Assembly: GCA_035478435.1 (NCBI GenBank)
Contig: DATIJT010000016.1
Span: 1-17,629, forward strand
Direction of reading: 5' to 3'
Length of the DNA stretch: 17,629 bases
Origin: DATLRC01 sp035478435
Lineage (GTDB): Bacteria > Patescibacteriota > Saccharimonadia > Saccharimonadales > UBA4665
A program made the translations under genes and the position numbers. Shown here piece by piece: positions 1 to 5,526 of the stretch; the first letter of the stretch is position 1, and each line of letters begins with the position of its first letter. The notes below the pieces were generated by a model, which was given only the letters and a program-made list of their open reading frames with translations, did no database searches and was not told where the DNA came from.

Positions 1-1185
1 GTTGGTGATGCCGGCTTTGGCGTAAGTTTCGATTAGTGCAGCGTCCAGGTCGGCCTCTTCGGCTGGGGTTAGAGCTGGCATGAGTGTAGCATTGCCGCCA
101 ACCATCTGGGCCTGGGCGCCACCCATCATTAAACGTAGCAAGCCGTGCAGCGTGATGAGGTTAGACCTCAGGGCATTATCGGCCTCTTCGGTATCAACTA
201 CTTTTGGCAGATCAAACGGGTTGATGCGGGTAGCCGAATTCAGGCTCAGGCGGATGTAGGCGCCGCCGACAGCTTCGCACATTCTTTGGTATTCATTCTC
301 CGGGTCGATGATGAAAATCTCGGTACCGAACATCATGCTGCGCAAAGCCTCCAGCTTGACGGCGAAACTTTTACCGGCACCGGACTTAGCGAAGACTACC
401 GAGTTACCATTTTCCAAGGAAAAGCGGTCGAAGATGACCAGGCCGGAATTATGCATATTGATGCCGTAAAGAATGCCATTGTCTTGGGTTAAGTCGGCCG
501 AAGTGAATGGGAAGCTGGTGCTCAGCGCGCCAGTGCTCATGTTGCGGCGGATTTGCAACTGGTCGGTGAACTGCGGAACGGTGCTATTCAGACCTTGCTC
601 TTGCTGGGAAGTGGCCGGCTTGGAATAAACCAATTGTTGGCCCAGCATGGACTCTACCTTGTGGCTGACAAACTCCAGTTCCTCCTGTGAAAAGGCGTAA
701 ATCGTAAAGTAAAGTCCAAAGCGGAAGAAGCGTTCCTCGCCGACCTGAAGCTTATCGCGCATTTCCTCGGCGTCGATAATGGCGGCTTGTTTGCCGGGGT
801 CGCGCACTCGGCCCTTTTCGCTGTCGATCTGGATGCCGGCTTCCAGCTGGGTAACTTTTTTACGCAGGTTTTCCAGCACCACCTGACTCTCTACAGGATA
901 AATGTACATTGCCAGGTCCAACACTTCGTCAACATTAACTAGGCTGGAAAGCCAACCAGTATAAAGCTGCCGCGGATAGCCATAAACGTAGTAAGTCCGG
1001 GCGTAGCGGGTACCAAGTTGGAAATTGGTGCTGGAAAATTCAATGGAGCTAGGGGCAATGAAATCGCGCAGCGCGGTAATACCCTTTTGGAAAGCGGCAC
1101 TGACCTCTTGCTCTTCCCTGGCCCGCTGGGATTGGGCAATAGCTACTGGGTCCAGAGGCTGCTGCTTTTTTCTGCCAAAAGCCAT
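1..1185 (-). CDS. virB4: VirB4-family T4SS ATPase (partial, C-terminus outside window)
   Basis: This is an open frame of 395 codons from an ATG at 1185 running off the left edge without a stop. VirB4 ATPases power assembly of the T4SS channel and pilus at the inner membrane. The N-terminal part (about residues 25-240) resembles the CagE/TrbE/VirB domain, with a stretch reading YVYGYPRQLYTGWLSSL. The P-loop is visible near residues 263-271 as FAKSGAGKS, followed about 20 residues later by FIIDPENEY, a strand-plus-acidic motif usual in VirB4 proteins. The later Walker B and arginine-finger regions lie outside the window. A GGGAGG ribosome site (1195-1200) sits 9 bases before the ATG. It is the last visible gene of the prgI operon. 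The family call is firm; whether the system secretes protein, DNA or takes up DNA cannot be told. Confidence 0.93.
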   Translation of the reverse strand, partial: MAFGRKKQQPLDPVAIAQSQRAREEQEVSAAFQKGITALRDFIAPSSIEFSSTNFQLGTRYARTYYVYGYPRQLYTGWLSSLVNVDEVLDLAMYIYPVESQVVLENLRKKVTQLEAGIQIDSEKGRVRDPGKQAAIIDAEEMRDKLQVGEERFFRFGLYFTIYAFSQEELEFVSHKVESMLGQQLVYSKPATSQQEQGLNSTVPQFTDQLQIRRNMSTGALSTSFPFTSADLTQDNGILYGINMHNSGLVIFDRFSLENGNSVVFAKSGAGKSFAVKLEALRSMMFGTEIFIIDPENEYQRMCEAVGGAYIRLSLNSATRINPFDLPKVVDTEEADNALRSNLITLHGLLRLMMGGAQAQMVGGNATLMPALTPAEEADLDAALIETYAKAGITN

Positions 1186-1190
1186 CAGGC

Positions 1191-1205
1191 GCGGCCTCCC
1201 GCCGC
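1191..1205 (-). promoter_or_regulatory. virB4 ribosome-binding hairpin
   Basis: A perfect 5-bp GC stem (1191-1195 with 1201-1205) encloses a 5-base loop. In the virB4 mRNA the loop reads GGGAG, so the Shine-Dalgarno sequence GGGAGG (1195-1200) is mostly displayed in the loop, 9 bases from the ATG at 1185. It could present or modulate the ribosome site. The pairing is seen in the sequence; the regulatory role is inference. Confidence 0.4.
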
Positions 1206-1207
1206 TT

Positions 1208-1241
1208 CAATTAGCAATGACCAATTAGCAATGACCAATGA
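1208..1241. repeat. 14-bp direct repeat, two copies plus partial third
   Basis: The unit CAATTAGCAATGAC occurs at 1208-1221 and again at 1222-1235, followed by the partial copy CAATGA. Related words (TTGCAAT, AATTTGCAATT) continue to about 1270. It fills the gap between the TraC-like gene and virB4. No ORF or RNA gene is apparent here. Confidence 0.85.
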
Positions 1242-1314
1242 ATTTGCAATTAACAATTTGCAATTTTCAACTCGCTTTCTAAGCAAGCCATAGATAATTG
1301 TTAATCGGTAATCT

Positions 1315-1342
1315 ATCGCCAATCGCCAATCGCCAATCGCCA
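1315..1342. repeat. 7-bp tandem repeat (ATCGCCA) x4
   Basis: Four perfect copies of the heptamer ATCGCCA stand in tandem, followed by AT, ending 9 bases before the stop codon of the TraC-like gene. Its array length could vary between strains by slippage, changing the spacing between the two T4SS genes. There are no spacers, so this is not a CRISPR. Confidence 0.9.
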
Positions 1343-1351
1343 ATTGTTCTC

Positions 1352-2317
1352 TCATTCTAGTTCCCTTTGCAGATGGGCCTGAGGAGCCGAGCCTTGGCCT
1401 TTAGTAATAACGTCAGCGCTTAAATCATTAAAGTTTTTGAGCTCTTGGCGGGTGGCTGTATCTGGATTATAAGTGTCATAGTAAAGCTCGATTAACTCCT
1501 GAGTATCAAGCGGCAACCCCTGGATGCCGCTCTGCAATAATCCGGCCAGTACTGCTTGGACGCGGTTACGGAGTTCTGTTTTGGCGCTCTCTAGATCTGC
1601 CTCGTTAATAGTAACTAGCTGGTCTTTATTGTTGAACAAGGTTTTAAGGCCGCTAAAGAAATTTTTGCTTTGAGTCAGAGCCTTTTGGACATCGACAACT
1701 GGGAAAAATGGGATTACGACGTAAAACTTTTTGTCCATGATGTTAGTTTGCTGGCTCAAGGCCCCAATGTAACCGATGTAATCTTCCATCAGTAGGGCGA
1801 GTAGCATATTGTCGTGTTCGGTACGGATTTTATCTAATTTTTCAATGTAAGGCTGCAGGTCGACCTTTTGCGAGCGGATAAAGATCTGGATTGGGAAATA
1901 CAAGGAATTCAAAAATCCTTGGTAACTGTACTCAACGGCTTCTTGTTCCTGGCCGCTCATCAGGTCAAAATTAATGCTTTTAACCATTACCACGCAGCGG
2001 AACGAACCATCGTTCATGATGACGATACCGTCGCGGATCTCGGCAATCTGTAAAGCGTTCTGAGTGCTATTAGGGTTGGTTTTGCCAGCAACGGCTTGGG
2101 CTGTAACAGCGGGAGCCGGAGCTGCCCCTGAGATACTAACTGGTTGCGCCGGGATAGGTATGTTTAGTGGGGTAGGCGGCGCCAGTGGTTGAGGGGGGTT
2201 AAAAGCTTGGGCAGGAGGAATTGGCGCGGCCGTAGGGGTTGGCAGAGGCTGCTGAGAATAAGCATTATTAGCTCCTCCAGTGGGAGCCGTGGTTTGATTT
2301 GGTATTCGCGGATCCAT
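1352..2317 (-). CDS. TraC/TrsE-like T4SS protein (stand-alone VirB4 N-terminal-like domain)
   Basis: The protein has 321 residues from the ATG at 2317. A longer reading from a TTG at 2380 adds 21 residues, but I prefer the ATG because a purine-rich GTGGAAGTGAG lies just upstream. Residues 1 to about 80 are Pro/Ala/Gln-rich and probably disordered. A folded part follows (IAEIRDGIVIMNDGSFRCVV ... VEYSYQGFLNSLYFPIQIFI ... KKFYVVIPFFPV), resembling the N-terminal domain of VirB4/TraC ATPases. No Walker motifs are seen, so it is not itself an ATPase. Such stand-alone TraC-like proteins usually lie between prgI and virB4 in Gram-positive-type and CPR T4SS loci, as here. It probably works with VirB4 at the membrane base. 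The family call comes from pattern recognition and gene order, without a search. Confidence 0.75.
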   Translation of the reverse strand: MDPRIPNQTTAPTGGANNAYSQQPLPTPTAAPIPPAQAFNPPQPLAPPTPLNIPIPAQPVSISGAAPAPAVTAQAVAGKTNPNSTQNALQIAEIRDGIVIMNDGSFRCVVMVKSINFDLMSGQEQEAVEYSYQGFLNSLYFPIQIFIRSQKVDLQPYIEKLDKIRTEHDNMLLALLMEDYIGYIGALSQQTNIMDKKFYVVIPFFPVVDVQKALTQSKNFFSGLKTLFNNKDQLVTINEADLESAKTELRNRVQAVLAGLLQSGIQGLPLDTQELIELYYDTYNPDTATRQELKNFNDLSADVITKGQGSAPQAHLQRELE

Positions 2318-2321
2318 GCCG

Positions 2322-2426
2322 TTAAAACTCACTTCCACTTTGGGATTTAGGGTTAGCGTGAAGGCCAGAAATAGCTTCAAGACACTGGTCTATTGTAACG
2401 GTATTTTCAGTTTTAACGGGATCCAT
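2322..2426 (-). CDS. Possible 34-residue small protein between prgI and the TraC-like gene
   Basis: A short ORF starts at the ATG at 2426 and ends with TAA at 2322-2324, just 4 bases before the ATG of the TraC-like gene. Its last codons contain the purine-rich stretch that would serve as that gene's ribosome site, an arrangement typical of translational coupling. The peptide starts MDPVKTENTVTIDQCLEAIS and could form one short amphipathic helix with a single cysteine; it has no membrane segment. The possible ribosome site AAGGTGG lies 13 bases upstream, which is rather far. It may be a real coupling peptide or a chance ORF. Confidence 0.35.
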   Translation of the reverse strand: MDPVKTENTVTIDQCLEAISGLHANPKSQSGSEF

Positions 2427-2484
2427 ATTTTCTACTATGCCACCTTAATAACCCTATAACCAGGGATTAGACAAATTTTTTGAC

Positions 2485-3609
2485 TTAGCGTAATGAAATA
2501 ACAACTTCATCTTCTGGCTCATCGGGATGGTTGGTTTTGCGGGCCTCACGAGCCAGCGTGGATACGTTTAGATCGTTGTTATTCGCCAAATTTAGTATAG
2601 CAGGGCTAGGGGTTGGAGGGCTAGCCGCCTGAGCTTGGCCGCTAGTGTTAGTAGTGGCTCCAGCCTGGCTGGCTGATAGGGGCTGGACAGTTCGCATGTG
2701 GCCATAAGAAACTGCCTGCTCTTGCCGGTTTTGCTGGGTACGTTCTTTTATAAGGGCTTCTTCGTCCTCTGTCGGTTCGGCGGCTTGCGGTGCGTTTGTC
2801 TGAGAATCATCTTGAGCGCCGGGCCGTACCATTTGGGCTTTAGTAAAAACGGTTCCATCTTGACCGCTTGGCTTTGGAGGTTCAACGGGCTGGTTTAAGA
2901 ACCAGTAGTCGGCCGGCGGCGTTAGTGTAGTGGTGGCTTTTTGGGCTTCACTAGCGCGGACGGCGTTAAGCTCCTGGATCAGCTGCTGCCGGTGGGTGCG
3001 TTCGGAAGTATGGATCATTTGGTCAAATTGCTGGGCCACCGGGTTACTGACTTCATCGAGAATATCATCTGAAGCCTGAATGTCGTAATTGGGCACTTCC
3101 TGGGGGATGCTGCTTGGGTCGATCAAGCGGTCAGAGGCTTGGTCGGAAAACGCCGATGGCTGAGAATGAAGGTTAACGTTAACATTCTTAATAGCCCAAC
3201 CGCGGGTGTCGATAGTTTGGGCTAGAGCCTTCAGGCGGCTGGTGACCTCAGTTTTGGTTAGATTGTCCGTGTAAACTCGCTCAATCGTCTTGGGTACGGT
3301 TATAGTCACCAGTTCTTTAATGCCGCTTTGGTCCCAGATGCGCCGGTGAGGTTTCAAAAAAAAGCGGATTTTGGCCAATGCCCAAACTTCGGTGGGTTGA
3401 TCCTGGCCAAACGGAAAAGCAAAAAAGCCGGTAAACAGGGCCGGCGGCAAGAAAAGAACCAGTAGAAAAGCAGCGTGTTTGGTAAAGGCTAGAAAGCTGA
3501 AGTACAAAAACAAGACGGCTACTAAAGCGTAGATAAACTGCCGTAGAGTCAGGGGCCCGAGCAGCTTGTCCTCGGCTTCGATATCTTGGATTACTTTGTA
3601 AGTGGCCAT
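2485..3609 (-). CDS. prgI: PrgI-family T4SS membrane protein
   Basis: This 374-residue protein starts MATYKVIQDIEAEDKLLGPL, the PrgI-family signature. Two adjacent membrane helices follow (about residues 24-44 and 47-67), then a conserved juxtamembrane stretch, WALAKIRFFLKPHRRIWDQ. Residues from about 150 on are Gln/Ser/Pro/Ala-rich and likely disordered cytoplasmic sequence, so the protein is much longer than the roughly 100-150 residues of typical PrgI proteins. PrgI proteins are inner-membrane components of T4SS machines and usually precede the TraC/VirB4 genes, as here. No Shine-Dalgarno is seen; a promoter 7 bases upstream suggests a leaderless message. Its first 23 codons recur as a truncated copy at 4395-4463. 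Confidence 0.88.
   Translation of the reverse strand: MATYKVIQDIEAEDKLLGPLTLRQFIYALVAVLFLYFSFLAFTKHAAFLLVLFLPPALFTGFFAFPFGQDQPTEVWALAKIRFFLKPHRRIWDQSGIKELVTITVPKTIERVYTDNLTKTEVTSRLKALAQTIDTRGWAIKNVNVNLHSQPSAFSDQASDRLIDPSSIPQEVPNYDIQASDDILDEVSNPVAQQFDQMIHTSERTHRQQLIQELNAVRASEAQKATTTLTPPADYWFLNQPVEPPKPSGQDGTVFTKAQMVRPGAQDDSQTNAPQAAEPTEDEEALIKERTQQNRQEQAVSYGHMRTVQPLSASQAGATTNTSGQAQAASPPTPSPAILNLANNNDLNVSTLAREARKTNHPDEPEDEVVISLR
3541..3609 (-). repeat. Direct repeat copy A: intact prgI codons 1-23
   Basis: These 69 bases are the start of the intact prgI gene and match 4395-4463 in the same orientation at 62 of 69 positions. All seven differences are silent, so both copies encode the same 23 residues. 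Similarity stops one codon later (CAG here, CGG in the other copy) and at the ATG on the upstream side. The two copies bracket the toxin-antitoxin pair. Confidence 0.9.
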
Positions 3610-3650
3610 CTAGTAAATAGTAACTAGGAATTAGTAACTAGTAAAGGCGG
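3610..3650. repeat. Degenerate TAGTAAC/TAGTAAA repeat island
   Basis: The short gap upstream of prgI is built from reiterated words: CTAGTAAATAGTAACTAG is followed by GAATTAGTAACTAGTAAA. The same bases supply the proposed prgI promoter on the minus strand. This is low-complexity intergenic DNA of the same kind as at 1208-1342 and 14040-14130. Confidence 0.6.
3617..3645 (-). promoter_or_regulatory. Probable prgI promoter (leaderless type)
   Basis: On the minus strand, TTTACT (3645-3640) and TACTAT (3622-3617) are separated by 17 bases. The -10 ends 7 bases before the prgI ATG, so transcription would begin at or next to the start codon. It would drive prgI, the small ORF, the TraC-like gene and virB4. 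Both boxes are moderate matches to consensus. Confidence 0.5.
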
Positions 3651-3677
3651 CTATGCCTTAAATCTAGGTTGAGGCAG

Positions 3678-4142
3678 TTATACTTGGGGTCCGGGGAATA
3701 AGTATTTCAGCATAGAAGGATGGATGATTTTAATGTCTTTAAACTCCTTCAGCTTGAGCAAATCTTTGTCGGCGGTAATGATTATATCGGCCGCCGCTTC
3801 GAGGGCGCACTCCAGTATTTTATTATCGTCGGGGTCGTTAGGCACGGCGTTTACTCTCTCGGCAGGCTCAACCACTTGGCAAATGGAACGGCAAGTTAAT
3901 AATAAGTCGCGGGACTGCCCGGGGTTTAATTGAAACCTGTCTTCGGCCTTGCGCCGCAGTTCTACCAAGATTTCCGGCGAGGTGTATAGTTCGGCCAGCC
4001 TGCCGGCCGCGATGTCGCGGATTAAGGTGTCCAGAAAGCTGCCTGGCCGCATCAAGGACTGGATATAAACATTGGTATCTAGCACTAATTTAAGGGTCGG
4101 CAAGGAGCCGTCCGGTTTAACCGAGGAAATCTTCGAGTTCAT
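3678..4142 (-). CDS. PIN-domain toxin (VapC-like ribonuclease)
   Basis: The protein has 154 residues. PIN-domain toxins are Mg-dependent RNases that cut RNA when released from their antitoxin. The acidic active-site set is visible: Asp22 in LVLDTNVY, Glu61 in LVELRRK, Asp105/Asp106 in NDPDDNK, and Asp125 in TADKDLL. The spacing fits the family annotated as 'putative toxin component, PIN family'. Its ATG overlaps the antitoxin gene by 26 bases, so the pair is translationally coupled. A 12-base inverted sequence GGTGTCAACACC (4153-4164) sits just upstream of the start and may influence that coupling. The catalytic residues are complete, so it is probably active. The target RNA cannot be inferred. 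Confidence 0.88.
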   Translation of the reverse strand: MNSKISSVKPDGSLPTLKLVLDTNVYIQSLMRPGSFLDTLIRDIAAGRLAELYTSPEILVELRRKAEDRFQLNPGQSRDLLLTCRSICQVVEPAERVNAVPNDPDDNKILECALEAAADIIITADKDLLKLKEFKDIKIIHPSMLKYLFPGPQV

Positions 4143-4338
4143 CTATAGACATGGTGTCAACACCAAGTTCACGGGCTTTGGCTTGGACGGTTTTCTGAGC
4201 CTGTGACCATTCACGCTCCCAAGCTGCCCGCTCGACCAAGCGCCGGATCACCACGCTTTTAGACACGCCGTCTTCTTTCGAAAAGCGCTCAATCTCACGC
4301 TTCAGCTTGTCATCCAAAGAAATGCTGATAGTAGACAT
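4117..4338 (-). CDS. Ribbon-helix-helix antitoxin
   Basis: The protein has 73 residues from the ATG at 4338; a TTG at 4344 would add two residues. The N-terminus (STISISLDDKLKREIERFSK) forms the beta strand and first helix of a CopG/Arc-type ribbon-helix-helix DNA-binding fold, followed by GVSKSVVIRRLVERAAW as the second helix. The charged C-terminal part, ending MSIDELEDFLG, would wrap the toxin. It precedes the PIN toxin in the same transcript and overlaps it. A palindrome lies across the start codon and -10 box, so autorepression is likely. The fold and role are clear; the exact start is less certain. Confidence 0.85.
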   Translation of the reverse strand: MSTISISLDDKLKREIERFSKEDGVSKSVVIRRLVERAAWEREWSQAQKTVQAKARELGVDTMSIDELEDFLG

Positions 4339-4373
4339 AGACAAAGTCTAATAAAATAATTGTCAAAAGTCAA
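4338..4373 (-). promoter_or_regulatory. Toxin-antitoxin promoter with overlapping operator palindrome
   Basis: On the minus strand, TTGACT (4373-4368), a 17-base spacer and TAGACT (4350-4345) lie 6 bases upstream of the antitoxin ATG, so the mRNA is likely leaderless. The palindrome TAGACAAAGTCTA (4338-4350) covers the -10 and the start point, where a ribbon-helix-helix dimer would block transcription. An additional TAGAC half site lies at 4332-4336. The promoter is near consensus; the operator role is inferred from position and family. Confidence 0.65.
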
Positions 4374-4394
4374 TAAATTCGAATTAACTAGCCG

Positions 4395-4463
4395 CCGTAA
4401 GGTCAGGGGCCCGAGCAGTTTGTCTTCGGCTTCAATATCTTGAATTACTTTGTAGGTGGCCAT
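4395..4463 (-). pseudogene. Truncated second copy of prgI 5' end (direct repeat copy B)
   Basis: Reading from the ATG at 4463, the first 23 codons give MATYKVIQDIEAEDKLLGPL followed by TLR, identical in protein to the intact prgI but with seven silent base differences. After codon 24 the frame enters unrelated sequence and ends at a TGA inside the antitoxin gene region. Neither the membrane helices nor the rest of PrgI are present, so it cannot make a working protein. It is the stub of a prgI allele cut at the junction with the toxin-antitoxin cassette. Homology begins exactly at the start codon; the sequence upstream differs from that of intact prgI. Confidence 0.88.
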
Positions 4464-4474
4464 ATCTTATATGC

Positions 4475-4483
4475 AGTATAGCA
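4475..4483 (-). promoter_or_regulatory. Extended -10 upstream of the prgI stub
   Basis: TGCTATACT on the minus strand (4483-4475) is an extended -10 element ending 11 bases before the stub's ATG. No good -35 is seen. It could be the surviving promoter of the older prgI copy, arranged back to back with the promoter of the gene at 4542. If active, it could also add transcription into the toxin-antitoxin pair. Confidence 0.4.
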
Positions 4484-4505
4484 AACCACCTCTTAAAGAT
4501 TGATG

Positions 4506-4534
4506 TTGCATATTTATATAAAATGAGTTATAAT
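4506..4534 (+). promoter_or_regulatory. Promoter of the gene at 4542 (leaderless type)
   Basis: TTGCAT (4506-4511), a 17-base spacer and a perfect TATAAT (4529-4534) lie 7 bases before the ATG at 4542. Transcription should start at or within a base or two of the A of the start codon. No Shine-Dalgarno is present. Confidence 0.75.
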
Positions 4535-4541
4535 ATAGAAC

Positions 4542-5492
4542 ATGACAGGCAACACCCCTCCTAACCCTAATGATCCTCCTAATACCTTCCCTATTACTCC
4601 TGAGGATGCTAACCCATATGGCCGGCCACGCTACGCCGCACAGCGAACTGAAGGCGTGGAGCACGATGCTTTGCGCGAGCCTCAGCGGCGATACGCGGAA
4701 GCCCTGGCAGATGTAAATAGGGCCAGGCGAGAACTAATAGAAGCAGGCGTGCCGCCGGAGCGGACCATAGAAGTCCTTAAGTCCGACCGTGTTAGCGGTA
4801 TCCCGCTGGCCGTAGTCCATCCTTTAGAACACTCCAGAACCAGGCTTTGGCCAAGCCAGATCCACCCCTTTAGGTGGCTTGGCAGCATATTAACGCGCGG
4901 CGCGGATAAAGTGGCAGGAGACAGCGTTACGCCTGCCACCTATGCTGACGGCCAGGAGCACCACGGCAACATAACGCCAACGATTAATAAAAGACGGGCG
5001 CGTATCGACGAGAGAACCCGTGGCTGGATAATAAAAGATTTTAAACCTGAAGAACCCACCCTTGCCCTCAGGCGCAGCCAGCCCTCGTCATATAGAGATA
5101 GAGATTTAGTAGTTGCCGTAGACGGTCGCTCATGGTTAGGTTACCAGATTCCCGCCGACGAAGACCCAGAAACCGGCAAAATCGGCGTTGGTGATTCCAG
5201 GGTAGGCAACTTCCCCACTATGCGTGATAGAGCCATAGAGAGGCTAACCGGTATAGGTAGCGCAAAACCAAACGAAATTCCGCCCCAAATTGATAAACTG
5301 GAACGTATAGCTGCCGCCTTACGAGCCAAACTGCCCGGCCGCCAAACCACATCCCAGATTACGCCTCCAGACCAAGTGGTCACACGCCTTGATGATCTAT
5401 TTAAGCCAACACCTTATCAAGGGCCACTAGGGCCAAGAGAATCTCGTCCAGAGGAACCCCCCTTCTACACTCCAGGTGATTGGACACGTTAG
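4542..5492 (+). CDS. Hypothetical soluble protein within the T4SS locus
   Basis: The protein has 316 residues and I do not recognise it. The first 35 residues are rich in Pro, Asn and Thr. A charged helical stretch follows (REPQRRYAEALADVNRARRE), then a central region with Trp-containing strands (RDLVVAVDGRSWLGYQI), a second helix (QIDKLERIAAALRAKL) and a Pro-rich tail ending PPFYTPGDWTR. There is no signal peptide and no membrane helix, so it is probably cytoplasmic or carried by the secretion machine. It is transcribed away from the prgI operon and convergently towards the VirB6-like gene, with a 34-base gap. The gene at 9783 has a similar layout: leaderless start, MT start, Pro-rich N-terminus and late helix. 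That is a resemblance in style, not proven homology. A substrate or regulator of the T4SS is possible but unsupported. Confidence 0.75.
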   Translation: MTGNTPPNPNDPPNTFPITPEDANPYGRPRYAAQRTEGVEHDALREPQRRYAEALADVNRARRELIEAGVPPERTIEVLKSDRVSGIPLAVVHPLEHSRTRLWPSQIHPFRWLGSILTRGADKVAGDSVTPATYADGQEHHGNITPTINKRRARIDERTRGWIIKDFKPEEPTLALRRSQPSSYRDRDLVVAVDGRSWLGYQIPADEDPETGKIGVGDSRVGNFPTMRDRAIERLTGIGSAKPNEIPPQIDKLERIAAALRAKLPGRQTTSQITPPDQVVTRLDDLFKPTPYQGPLGPRESRPEEPPFYTPGDWTR

Positions 5493-5526
5493 AACAATTT
5501 AGATAAAAGCCTTACAGTAGAGGGAG

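Noticed and set aside
145..492. Plus-strand ORF of 115 codons
   Set aside because: It is antisense to the virB4 frame, which has a P-loop and continuous coding; the plus-strand frame shows no family pattern.
1018..1293. Plus-strand ORF of 91 codons over the virB4 start
   Set aside because: It is antisense to virB4 and runs into the intergenic microrepeats, whose translation gives low-complexity sequence.
1315..1342. CRISPR-like short repeat array
   Set aside because: The units are 7 bases in direct tandem with no spacers; no cas genes are nearby.
4395..4463. prgI stub as a functional small gene
   Set aside because: Only the first 23 codons match; the frame then enters unrelated sequence and both membrane helices are missing.
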